From NCBI GenBank assembly GCA_964354375.1, contig CAYGZQ010000051.1:1-30812 (forward strand): 30,812 nucleotides of DNA, given 5' to 3'. The number at the start of each line of letters is the position of its first letter. Within the stretch, counting starts at the first letter, position 1. The stretch is from CAYGZQ01 sp964354375 [NCBI: uncultured Planctomycetota bacterium] (lineage in GTDB: Bacteria > JAJVIF01 > JAPKYR01). The position numbers and the translations under genes are program-made. The notes under the pieces are model-generated. The model made no database searches, was not told the origin of the DNA, and saw only the letters and a list, made by a program, of their open reading frames with translations. Below are positions 1 to 8,118 of this stretch, one piece after another.

Positions 1-2
1 AC

Positions 3-46
3 GGGGGGCCAGGGGGGTGAGGGACAGAGGGGGGCCAGGGGGGTGA
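3..46. repeat. G-run tandem repeat at window edge
   Basis: Two identical 18-bp units (six G, CCA, six G, TGA) lie at 3-20 and 29-46, a 26-bp period. The unit resembles one arm of the large palindrome at 7837-7900, which also carries a G-run, CAG, G-run, TGAGG order. It is probably a fragment of the same class of intergenic element, cut by the window edge. Confidence 0.7.
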
Positions 47-50
47 CGGA

Positions 51-354
51 GAAAAATGAATTGCCGCATGCACCCGTCATGCATTTTTTCCGTTCCATGC
101 GAAAATCCGTGAACCTATCCGAACTTCGACCGATCTATACTACAAGACGCGATTCGCTCCTCACGGCATGCTGTCATGGCGAGCGTCGAGCTTCACTAAC
201 AAAGACTGTCCATCGATTCATTAGTAGCCCCCTCCCCCCAAAAAGGGAGGGGTCGCCGTTTCTATACGGCCGCGATTGAATTCGTGAATGCCATGCAAGT
301 CGAGACTTTCAATTGTCATCCCAATTCCGAAACCATAAATTGGCGAAAAGACAT
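51..354. other. Non-coding stretch, one C/G hairpin
   Basis: No convincing gene is seen. The only open frame (43-279, plus) starts inside the G-run repeat and its translation has no recognisable domain. One hairpin is visible: CCCCTCCC at 229-236 pairs with GGGAGGGG at 245-252 around an 8-nt loop. It has no U-tract on the plus strand, so it is not called a terminator. Confidence 0.5.
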
Positions 355-382
355 TTGACATTCGTGCGACATCTGCTTTAAA
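355..382 (+). promoter_or_regulatory. Sigma70-type promoter for the winged-helix gene
   Basis: A perfect TTGACA -35 box (355-360) is followed after 16 nt by TTTAAA (377-382), with TG one base upstream of the -10 (374-375), which makes it an extended -10. The start codon at 446 would then have a leader of about 57 nt containing GGAG at 436-439. Confidence 0.65.
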
Positions 383-445
383 CTCCTCTTGGTATCAGAA
401 TTCACACCACTTTTGTGGAATACACACTGCAAATTGGAGTCTTAA

Positions 446-874
446 ATGGCCGACACAACAAAAAAAAGAGCCTTAGCGCTCGCAAAAGAACTTCGTCGCG
501 AAATCGCGCAGATGGAGAAAGAGCTCGATCAAAAGAAATCCCTGCTGTCGACTCTGGGCCTGTTCGGAGTCACCCGGGGCGCCGGGACGAGGGGCCCCAG
601 ACGTGCGCGTCCTGCCGCGCCGCGAAAGAAATCAGCCAACGGCAGAAGGCGGAGAGCCGTGCCCGGAAGACGCAGATCTCACAACCGTGACATCGTCCTC
701 GCCGCTGCTTCCAGGATCAGAGGAAAATTCTCGCTTGCGCAGTTGAGAGAGACGATCCAGGAATCGTATCCTCGATTCGGCGGAAAGTACGCATCGGGCA
801 CGATAATTAACATCATCAAAAAGACGGCCGAGATCAGAAAGGTCAAGCGCGGGCTTTATCTGTACAAAGGCTAG
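446..874 (+). CDS. Small basic protein, coiled coil plus winged-helix-like domain
   Basis: Function unknown; a DNA-binding or nucleoid-associated role is inferred. The 142-residue product has three visible parts. Residues 1-35 form an amphipathic helix likely to be a coiled coil (MEKELDQKK region). Residues about 45-78 are a very basic R/K/A/P/G linker with several RRR runs. Residues about 80-142 form a compact domain with helix-helix-helix-hairpin spacing, ending in a strand pair around KVKRGLYLYKG, as in winged-helix domains of the HARE-HTH/RNA polymerase delta type. The start is supported by GGAG at 436-439 with a 6-nt gap and by a good promoter. It is monocistronic and converges on the TPR lipoprotein gene. 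The basic tail plus winged helix is superficially like linker histone H1, but no homology is claimed. Confidence 0.75.
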   Translation: MADTTKKRALALAKELRREIAQMEKELDQKKSLLSTLGLFGVTRGAGTRGPRRARPAAPRKKSANGRRRRAVPGRRRSHNRDIVLAAASRIRGKFSLAQLRETIQESYPRFGGKYASGTIINIIKKTAEIRKVKRGLYLYKG

Positions 875-958
875 AATCGCCCAACAACTGAGCCCGAGAG
901 GCAAATCCGCCTTGCGCCCCTCACGGGACGCTCGCAGGTCCTGCAACTTTGGAGTTCC

Positions 959-1098
959 GTGGCGCCCGTCCGCCCCTCGACAAGCTCGGCGCGGACGGAC
1001 GGGTGTCTTACGCTCGCTTCCCACAAACAATCACTTGGAGAGCTTGTCGGTGAGTTGAGTCACCCATCTGTCCGCTGCGGCGGACATATGGGCGCCAC
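959..1098. repeat. Family 2 double-hairpin element, copy A
   Basis: A 140-bp element bounded by a perfect 9-bp inverted repeat, GTGGCGCCC (959-967) and GGGCGCCAC (1090-1098). Each end is itself a hairpin. The left one is an imperfect stem of the CCGTCCGC/GCGGACGG kind around a GACAAGCTC loop. The right one is a CCCAT.TGTCCGC/GCGGACA.ATGGG stem. The right half matches copy B (16092-16193) over about 40 bp with one difference. It lies between two convergent genes. Confidence 0.8.
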
Positions 1099-1122
1099 AG
1101 GCCTCACAGCGGGAGGATCCCC

Positions 1123-1830
1123 CTAGCTCGTCTCACGCAGAAGCGCCCGTATCCTCCTGAGCGCGGGCGCGTCTTTTGCCTTTTCCGCCAGGTCCCTCGC
1201 CACCTCAAGATGCGCGCGCGCCTTGCCCTTGTCCCCGCGCTTCAGATATATCTCAGCCATGTCAGTCCTCAATTGATACCCTATTTCCGTGACCGTCAGC
1301 GCGATTGACAGATGATGCAGCGCCTTGTTGTCGTCTTTCGCCAGCAGCGCCAGGCGTCCCAGCGCCAGATGCGCCGGGACACTCTCGGGCTCCCAGCCAA
1401 GAGCGATCCACAGCCCGTCCATCGCTTCCTTCACCAGCCCCGACTGCAGCTCGGTGCCCTGCGGAAGATCGTCCAGCACGATCTCCGAGAAATTCAGGTG
1501 CGCGACGCTCACAAAAGGATTGTCGCCCTTCATCTTGGCAAGAATCCTCGCCTGGTCGAGCGCATCCACGAATCTGCCCGCTCTCCTCAGCCCGACCATG
1601 TAGCCGAACCGCGCCGTGGGATCGTCCGGAGACGCATCTACCGCAGCCTTGAGAGGAGCGAGGTCCACCGCGGGCGCTTGTTCGCTTCCCCCGCTGGTGT
1701 CGGAAGGAACGCCCTCGGCCTTGGGCACGACCCTCTCGAATTTCGGCGCGCCGCTCTCGCTCGCCCTGGGTTTGCACGACAGCGACCCAAGAACAAGCGC
1801 GACAAGAATTGCACATGCGATTCGTTTCAT
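1123..1830 (-). CDS. TPR-repeat lipoprotein
   Basis: A predicted envelope lipoprotein of 235 residues, partner unknown. The N-terminus (MKRIACAILVALVLGSLSC) is a charged start, a hydrophobic core and Cys19 in a loose lipobox (Ser at -3 instead of Leu). A low-complexity S/E/G/P segment follows to about residue 55. From about residue 58 to the end, helix pairs with TPR spacing are seen (the DPTARFGYMVGLRRAGRFVDAL, VPAHLALGRLALLAKDDNKAL and DMAEIYLKRGDKGKARAHL segments). TPR domains are protein-interaction scaffolds, so a role in assembling an envelope complex is inferred only. It is the last gene of the long minus-strand run; a repeat-rich gap separates it from the tyrosine phenol-lyase gene. 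Confidence 0.75.
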   Translation of the reverse strand: MKRIACAILVALVLGSLSCKPRASESGAPKFERVVPKAEGVPSDTSGGSEQAPAVDLAPLKAAVDASPDDPTARFGYMVGLRRAGRFVDALDQARILAKMKGDNPFVSVAHLNFSEIVLDDLPQGTELQSGLVKEAMDGLWIALGWEPESVPAHLALGRLALLAKDDNKALHHLSIALTVTEIGYQLRTDMAEIYLKRGDKGKARAHLEVARDLAEKAKDAPALRRIRALLRETS

Positions 1831-1930
1831 CCGTCACCGTTCACCGGAACCCGGCGACAAGCTCAGAGAGCTTCGGCTTAGAAGATCAAATAGCGCCCCC
1901 CTCGGTTCATCGATTGCCGGTCGATTCCGG

Positions 1931-1998
1931 TTGATTCCGGTTGATCCCGGTAGCTGCTACCTTCTTGATTCCGGTTGATTCCGGTAGCTGCTACCTTT
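1931..1998. repeat. 34-bp tandem repeat with GGTAGC hairpins
   Basis: Two tandem 34-bp units (1931-1964 and 1965-1998) differ at two positions. Each contains the 10-mer TTGATTCCGG, a near copy of it, and the odd palindrome GGTAGCTGCTACC (1949-1961, 1983-1995). Partial units flank both sides. A further stem, CTTTTCG/CGAAAAG, follows directly around 1995-2012. It fills the gap between the phenol-lyase stop and the TPR lipoprotein start. Confidence 0.8.
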
Positions 1999-2046
1999 TC
2001 GTCTTCGAAAAGTCGCTGCTACCGGAGTGGGACTGACCGGACTGCC

Positions 2047-3534
<1,488 letters not shown>

Positions 3535-3560
3535 TCAGGTCGCAATCGGGTTAGAAGGGT

Positions 3561-3589
3561 ATCTTAGCCAAACCGGCCGCCGAGGGCAA
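3561..3589 (-). promoter_or_regulatory. Candidate tpl promoter
   Basis: On the minus strand, TTGCCC (3584-3589) and TAAGAT (3561-3566) are separated by 17 nt. This gives a leader of about 80 nt before the ATG at 3471. The leader holds a small CACGC/GCGTG hairpin. The 9-mer TGTGAATCA occurs on the plus strand at 3471-3479 and 3529-3537, a possible direct-repeat operator. Confidence 0.4.
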
Positions 3590-3592
3590 GTA

Positions 3593-3613
3593 CCATGCGC
3601 GTCCCGCGCATGG
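3593..3613. repeat. Family 3 hairpin (GTCCC loop), solo half
   Basis: A perfect 8-bp stem, CCATGCGC and GCGCATGG, encloses the pentaloop GTCCC. The sequence including the following TTCTT recurs at 18700-18724. Only one hairpin half is present here. It lies three bases beyond the candidate -35 box of tpl. Confidence 0.75.
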
Positions 3614-3641
3614 TTCTTCACAAAACCTCACCCCCGACCCC

Positions 3642-3983
3642 CTACTCGAACTTCTGGTCCGGATCCGTTCGACCCTTTCTGCGGCCGCCGGACGCTCCCG
3701 AACCACCTGCACCACCGAAGAATATCATCGCCCCAAGCACAAACCCCAGGTTGTACAGGTTCCCCACGTTGTGCGTCTCATAAATCCCGACACCGGAGTT
3801 GAAGAGCGACACGACAAACGCGATCGGCATGATGAACCCGTGCCACAGTCCCAGCCAGAAGCCCGCTTCCCCTCTGTATACCACATGCAGACCTGGAACC
3901 GGGTTCGGACCCGCCGCGCATCCCACAACAAGCAGAAGTGCGATTATCCCGAGCAGAGGAATGAATCTTTTCCAGTTGAGCAT
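3642..3983 (-). CDS. Small conserved membrane lipoprotein, unknown function
   Basis: A 113-residue predicted inner-membrane protein. The N-terminus (MLNWKRFIPLLGIIALLLVV then GCAAG) is a lipoprotein-type signal with Cys in VGCA. A second hydrophobic segment, around WLGLWHGFIMPIAFVVSLF, is followed by a conserved-looking IYETHNVGNLYNLGFVLGAM and a third hydrophobic stretch. The tail is Gly/Ser rich, then basic. The WHGF...SLF...NVGNLYNLGF pattern is one I associate with small hypothetical proteins in many bacteria, with no known function. The ATG at 3983 is preferred over the in-frame GTG at 3989 because GGGAG lies 9 nt before the ATG but only 3 nt before the GTG. Confidence 0.75.
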   Translation of the reverse strand: MLNWKRFIPLLGIIALLLVVGCAAGPNPVPGLHVVYRGEAGFWLGLWHGFIMPIAFVVSLFNSGVGIYETHNVGNLYNLGFVLGAMIFFGGAGGSGASGGRRKGRTDPDQKFE

Positions 3984-4035
3984 TTCCACGATCTCCCTTT
4001 TCTCTCTGTTTCTTTACAAAGGCAATAATCTGAAA

Positions 4036-4067
4036 CGCCTACAAGCTCGAAGATTCGCTTGTAGGCG
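4036..4067 (-). terminator. Hairpin downstream of the YfhO-like gene
   Basis: A perfect 11-bp stem, CGCCTACAAGC (4036-4046) and GCTTGTAGGCG (4057-4067), with a 10-nt loop, lies 15 bp past the stop of the minus-strand gene. Only TTT follows on that strand, so it is a weak intrinsic terminator or an mRNA-end hairpin. Confidence 0.4.
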
Positions 4068-4082
4068 CCACCGATTCGCATT

Positions 4083-6389
4083 CTATGTCGCGATCCTTCG
4101 TCGCACGATCGCCAAAGAAATCGCAACAATCAGCCACACGAACCACCCCGCCGCCGTGACCCCCCAGCCCGCCTTCAGTCCCGGCATGACGTACCGAAAC
4201 TCCACTGTGTGCTTCCCCGAAGGCACTTCGACGGCCATACGCCCATCGTCCATGGGACGCAACGCCGCTTTCTCGTTGTCGATCCTTCCCTCCCATCCCG
4301 AGGCGTGGCCTTCGTTGAAAATGACGGTTCCTGATGCCGTCAGATCGCTCTCCGCAACGATACGCCCCGGCTGGTCCCTGACAAGGACCGGCTTGCGCTG
4401 CTCATCCGAACCCGCAACCAATTCCAGCCTTCCCGAGATCGATGAGCTCTCGATCTCCGACACACAGAATCCCGGGAAACCCCCGACCCGTTTCAGTCCC
4501 GGAATCGTCTCGTCCGACAGGACATACCTTGCGCCGATGACACCAAGTCTGGGATCTTTCAGGTCGACTCCGGCCTTGAACGCGACTATCCCTCTATCCT
4601 CTATCACCGCGTCCTTCTGGATCATACGAAGGTAGTCGAACCTCTGCGACGGCGCCAGGTTGTGATACCCGAAAATGTCCGGGATGCCGAAATAGGTCCC
4701 CAGGTTCGGGTAGAAAGTGTACGGCTGGTCGGTCATCGACATTACATCGACCGGCCCGTCACTGTAACGAATAGCCCGACCCCATTTTCCGCCCGCTGAC
4801 GGGTTCGTCAGTTTCACAAGAGAGTTAATCGCGTCGGTCCGGGGCATCGGCTTGCCCAGGTAGCCGCTCGCTCCCTGTTCGGGCGAGAGAATCGACGCCA
4901 GCATGCCGCCGTTGGTCGCAAGAATGACAAAAATGACGAGGACCGTGAACTGAGTCTGCCAGGTCTTCCTGGCACGGAAGATCTGAACAATCAGCAGAAC
5001 CGCCAGCAGTCCCGTCAACCCAACCGCAAACCTCCCGAACAGAAGCGAGTTCCCGCTCACCTTCATTGCCACCAGAATCGCGCCCAGCGCTGCGATCGCC
5101 GCCAACACGACCCCGAACCATACCTGCTTCCCGGATTTCTTCAATGACCGGGTCTCGAACCACAGCTTCACTCCAACCGCCGCAAGCATCAGAACAAGGA
5201 ACCCGAACACCTCGATCGGCGGATTCGGATCGATGGATACCCCTCTTGTCAAACGGTAGATCGCGAAGTTCAGCGCGGGAATCAGGGCAAACGGTGCGAC
5301 CAGAAGCGCCATCAGCGCGACAACGCGAGGATAATCCCTCCTCGTCAGCCACCCCAGTCCGAACAGGGCGAAAAGCACCGGAACAACGCCCAGGTAGCCC
5401 CGATTGAACAAGTCGTTTCCCGGGAATCTGAACGGCATCAGCGGCTGAAGTAATCTCTTCACTTGTATCTGCCACGGCTGGTTCGGCGGGACAGTGAACT
5501 CGGCCTCCTGTGCAAGCTGATCGGCTGTCTTGAATACAGTTCGATCCGATTCGCGCGCCGCCATCATCGTAGGCACATTCTGGACCGCCGACAGCGCAAT
5601 CCCCAGCAATAGCGGCCACACGAGTATCAAGAGCATCCCAATGAACTTCGGCCTTCTCTCAACTTTCACCATAAGCGGTCGCACGAGTATCCAGACCAGC
5701 GTGAACAGGGTGAGCTGGACAAACAGCGACGGATATCCGGCAAGAAGAGGTCCCGCCCAGCATAACGACATCCATAATCCGGCCCACGCGCTTCGATGTT
5801 TCAGCCATCTCTCGTAGAAGAACCAGATTGCAGGGAACCACGCCAGGGTCATCGGCCACGGCTGATAATGCGGGTTCGGAAGCATCGAGACAACCAGCGC
5901 GCTCGCGGCCAGCCATGCCGCCGGACGGTTCCCGACCCACTCCTTAAGGAACAGGTAAAAAAAGAACCCCAGTATCAGCGTGTGGATCATCCCGCTGACA
6001 CCGAGAACAAACAGTGGCGGAAAAAATCTCACAATGAACCAATAGACTGGGTAGAAGACCGGCACGAGATGATTCGAGGCGAGCGGCGCGCCCCAGAGGC
6101 AATTGGGGTCCCATGAAGGTATCCGCCCCGCGTTCAGCTCGTCGTGCGCGAACTTGTTCCACGGGATGTAGAGCAGAATCGCGTCGTTGTTTGCGCTCGC
6201 GATCCTTGGATCCAGCGGACCGTTAAACCCAAGCTCGGTGTTCCAGGGCTCGAACCGCTCCCATGTGTCGGGCATCACCGCCTGTCCCGACAGCAACGGA
6301 AGATAGACAACCAGGACCAGCACCGCGACCGCAACCAGAGGCCATATGTCGGATCGACCGATCGCGGGTTCCATCTCATTCTCTCTCAT
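4083..6389 (-). CDS. YfhO-like polytopic membrane protein
   Basis: A 768-residue inner-membrane protein of the YfhO family, a GT-C-like fold group thought to act in transfer of lipid-linked sugars; the substrate here is unknown. The first membrane helix (about 11-30) is followed by a large loop with AVMPDTWERFEPWN and ILLYIPWNKFAHDELNAGRIPSWDP, the family hallmark. About a dozen hydrophobic segments follow (through about residue 500), then a soluble C-terminal domain of about 220 residues containing the typical GHASGWEGRIDN and KHTVEFRYVMPGLKAGW ending, and a last helix. The ATG at 6389 is chosen because AGGAGG lies 10 nt upstream; the GTG at 6395 would leave only 4 nt. A G-rich family 1 element lies just upstream, with TATAGA (6424-6429, minus) at its edge as a possible -10. 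Position near LPS genes fits envelope glycosylation. Confidence 0.85.
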   Translation of the reverse strand: MRENEMEPAIGRSDIWPLVAVAVLVLVVYLPLLSGQAVMPDTWERFEPWNTELGFNGPLDPRIASANNDAILLYIPWNKFAHDELNAGRIPSWDPNCLWGAPLASNHLVPVFYPVYWFIVRFFPPLFVLGVSGMIHTLILGFFFYLFLKEWVGNRPAAWLAASALVVSMLPNPHYQPWPMTLAWFPAIWFFYERWLKHRSAWAGLWMSLCWAGPLLAGYPSLFVQLTLFTLVWILVRPLMVKVERRPKFIGMLLILVWPLLLGIALSAVQNVPTMMAARESDRTVFKTADQLAQEAEFTVPPNQPWQIQVKRLLQPLMPFRFPGNDLFNRGYLGVVPVLFALFGLGWLTRRDYPRVVALMALLVAPFALIPALNFAIYRLTRGVSIDPNPPIEVFGFLVLMLAAVGVKLWFETRSLKKSGKQVWFGVVLAAIAALGAILVAMKVSGNSLLFGRFAVGLTGLLAVLLIVQIFRARKTWQTQFTVLVIFVILATNGGMLASILSPEQGASGYLGKPMPRTDAINSLVKLTNPSAGGKWGRAIRYSDGPVDVMSMTDQPYTFYPNLGTYFGIPDIFGYHNLAPSQRFDYLRMIQKDAVIEDRGIVAFKAGVDLKDPRLGVIGARYVLSDETIPGLKRVGGFPGFCVSEIESSSISGRLELVAGSDEQRKPVLVRDQPGRIVAESDLTASGTVIFNEGHASGWEGRIDNEKAALRPMDDGRMAVEVPSGKHTVEFRYVMPGLKAGWGVTAAGWFVWLIVAISLAIVRRRIAT

Positions 6390-6429
6390 GGTCACTACGC
6401 CTCCTAAACGGTCCCTTTACGAGTCTATA

Positions 6430-6513
6430 CCCCCCCTGTAGTCCCCCCCAAGGGGGGGACGGCTAACATATCAATGAGCACCATCCCCCCCCTGGGGGGG
6501 GATTATAGGGGGG
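6430..6513. repeat. Family 1 C-run/G-run inverted element
   Basis: The left arm (C-run, TGTAGT, C-run, AA, G-run, ACGG; 6430-6462) and the inverted right arm (CCAT, C-run, G-run, ATTATA, G-run; 6481-6513) flank an 18-bp A/T-richer spacer. It sits 21 bp past the stop of the M50 gene and directly upstream of the YfhO-like gene. Confidence 0.85.
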
Positions 6514-6534
6514 GAATCAATCCAAACCGGCTTC

Positions 6535-7182
6535 TCACCGCCCCATCCCGAGCGTGAAATATCCGGTCACGATCTCGACAGCCGTCATCAGCGGAAAGAG
6601 GATATACCAGAGCCACTGGCTGAAAACGAGCACCAGTAGGACAATCGTCCCGTACGGGTACGTTCTCTCCCATTTCTCGGCAAGATGCTCCGGAAGCAGA
6701 CCGGACACGATCTTCGCTCCGTCCAGCATTCCCAGCGGTATCAGGTTGAAGGACGCAAGTATCACGTTCAGGTACGCAAAGATGTCTATGAAGTTCAGGA
6801 TCGGGTTGCCCCTTCTCAGAGCCAGACCCGCAAGCCACCATATCCCCACAAACAAGGCTGCCAGGAGAATATTCATCACCGGTCCGGACAGCGATACCAG
6901 CATCATGTCGCGACGCGGGAACCTGAAGTTGTACGGATTCACCGGCACAGGTTTCGCCCATCCTATCCCCACCCCGAACATCGCCGAGACAATCAGAAAA
7001 ACCAGCCCCGTCGGATCGATGTGAGAAATCGGGTTGATCGTCAGGCGCCCCGTGTCGGCGGCTGTCCTGTCACCAAGCCTGAACGCAGTGAGAGCATGCG
7101 CGAACTCGTGCAGCCCTCCCGAAATAAGGAACGCGATTATCCACAGCGGCAGTTCTTTCAGTTTCTCGGGATCTAACCCCAC
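6535..7182 (-). CDS. M50 family membrane zinc metalloprotease (site-2 protease type)
   Basis: A 215-residue intramembrane zinc protease of the S2P/M50 family. The zinc-binding HEFAH (His25, Glu26, His29) lies in the first helix, and the third ligand region is NLIPLGMLDG (Asn146, Asp154), matching the family NPxPxxxLDG motif. Five or so hydrophobic segments are seen. It is the short, single-domain form without PDZ or CBS domains; such proteins are common and their substrates usually unknown. The start is GTG at 7182, 16 nt after the uracil-DNA glycosylase stop, with a GGTGAG close upstream, so the two genes are probably co-transcribed. The exact start is uncertain because the ribosome site is weak. 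Confidence 0.88.
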   Translation of the reverse strand: MGLDPEKLKELPLWIIAFLISGGLHEFAHALTAFRLGDRTAADTGRLTINPISHIDPTGLVFLIVSAMFGVGIGWAKPVPVNPYNFRFPRRDMMLVSLSGPVMNILLAALFVGIWWLAGLALRRGNPILNFIDIFAYLNVILASFNLIPLGMLDGAKIVSGLLPEHLAEKWERTYPYGTIVLLVLVFSQWLWYILFPLMTAVEIVTGYFTLGMGR

Positions 7183-7198
7183 AAACTCACCAATCCGA

Positions 7199-7765
7199 TC
7201 AAAGTAGTCCCTCCCTCTTCAGCAACTTCGCGAGCTTCTTGAAATCAGTGAGGATATCCTCCCTGTATTTCGGTTGATGCAGCGCGGCCGCCGGATGGAT
7301 CATCGGGAAAAATATCAGACCGTCTTTCCTCCTGATCGGCTTCCCGTGCACCTCCGATATCTTGTGCTTTTTGCCCACCATGCGCTCGAGCCCGTACCTC
7401 CCCAGGGGCACGATGATCCTCGGCTTGATCACCGCGATCTGGGCCGCGAGATAAATAGCGCAGTTCTCCATCTCCTGAGGCTGGGGGTCCCGATTCTCCG
7501 GCGGACGGCATTTGAGCGTGTTCGCAATGTAGACCTTGCTCCTCGGGATCCCGGCCTGCTCCATCGCTTTGTCCATGAATCGACCGGCCTGGCCGACAAA
7601 CGGTATCCCCTGCTCGTCCTCCTCCTTGCCCGGCGCCTCCCCCACAAACAACACTTCCGCCTCTGCCGTGCCGTCGCCGAACACTGTCTTCGACCGGTTG
7701 GCCACAAGCTCAGCGCACCTGGTGCAGCTTGCCACTTCCTTCCGAAGTTCGTCCAGGATGTCCAT
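7199..7765 (-). CDS. Family 4 uracil-DNA glycosylase (4Fe-4S)
   Basis: Removes uracil from DNA to start base-excision repair. The 188-residue product carries GEAPGKEEDEQGIPF (42-56, active-site motif), NTLKCRPPENRDP (82-94) and the HPAA motif (His157). Four cysteines at 14, 17, 86 and 102 are spaced as the 4Fe-4S ligands of family 4 enzymes. The ATG at 7765 is chosen because the typical N-terminus (MDILDELRKEVASCTRC) begins there. The longer frame up to 7993 reads through the large palindrome and a repeat, giving low-complexity, non-native sequence. A TATAAT box lies 7 nt upstream of the ATG. The M50 gene follows after 16 nt. Confidence 0.93.
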   Translation of the reverse strand: MDILDELRKEVASCTRCAELVANRSKTVFGDGTAEAEVLFVGEAPGKEEDEQGIPFVGQAGRFMDKAMEQAGIPRSKVYIANTLKCRPPENRDPQPQEMENCAIYLAAQIAVIKPRIIVPLGRYGLERMVGKKHKISEVHGKPIRRKDGLIFFPMIHPAAALHQPKYREDILTDFKKLAKLLKREGLL

Positions 7766-7772
7766 GCCCTGA

Positions 7773-7778
7773 ATTATA
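7773..7778 (-). promoter_or_regulatory. -10 box directly before the UDG start
   Basis: A perfect TATAAT on the minus strand ends 7 nt before the ATG at 7765, so transcription could begin at or next to the start codon (leaderless). No good -35 is seen at 16-18 nt. The large palindrome begins about 35 bp upstream. Confidence 0.4.
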
Positions 7779-7812
7779 TCAGCCTTAAGAGGATTAAGGG
7801 AAAAAGGTGCAA

Positions 7813-7918
7813 CCGGCAAATGATTCTGCAGTCCAACCTCACCCCCCTGCCCCCCTCTCCATCCGCCGCGGCGGATGGAGAGGGGGGCAGGGGGGTGAGG
7901 CGGCGAATCACTTGCCGG
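7813..7918. repeat. Perfect 64-bp palindrome within an outer inverted repeat
   Basis: Positions 7837-7868 and 7869-7900 are exact reverse complements with no spacer (arm: CCTCA, C-run, TG, C-run, TCTCCATCCGCCG). Outside this, CCGGCAAATGATT (7813-7825) and AATCACTTGCCGG (7906-7918) form a 12 of 13 bp outer inverted repeat. The central GCCGCGGC core is shared with the family 2 elements. Confidence 0.9.
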
Positions 7919-7933
7919 GAGAGATGCGTTCCT

Positions 7934-7988
7934 GTGGCGCCCGTATGCCCGACCCGAGCTTGTCGAGGGGCGGACAGACGGGTGTGTC
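7934..7988. repeat. Family 2 element, solo left half (copy C)
   Basis: It begins GTGGCGCCCGT and ends GGGTGTGTC, enclosing an imperfect stem with the GAGCTTGTCGA loop. It corresponds to the left hairpin of copies A and B. No right half is found downstream; a family 1 element begins 12 bp later. Confidence 0.7.
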
Positions 7989-7999
7989 ATCAATCGACA

Positions 8000-8117
8000 G
8001 CCCCCCTATGATCCCCCCCAAGGGGGGGATGGTGCTCTTTGAAGTGTGATGAATCGTGGGCTTGCCAACAAGTTGACATATAAACCGTCCCCCCCTTGGG
8101 GAGGACTACAGGGGGGC
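8000..8117. repeat. Family 1 C-run/G-run inverted element
   Basis: Left arm 8000-8032 (G, C-run, TATGAT, C-run, AA, G-run, ATGG) and right arm 8085-8117 (CCGT, C-run, TT, G-run with one A, ACTACA, G-run, C) flank a 52-bp unique spacer. The right arm ends one base from the lpxK stop codon. Confidence 0.88.
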
Positions 8118-8118
8118 T

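Noticed and set aside
229-252. C/G hairpin as an intrinsic terminator
   Set aside because: No U-tract follows on the plus strand and there is no gene upstream to terminate.
43-279. 78-residue open frame at the window start
   Set aside because: It begins in the G-run repeat, ends in a C/G hairpin region, has no ribosome site and no domain-like sequence.
7766-7993. N-terminal extension of the uracil-DNA glycosylase
   Set aside because: It translates the 64-bp palindrome and a repeat; the family N-terminus begins at 7765.
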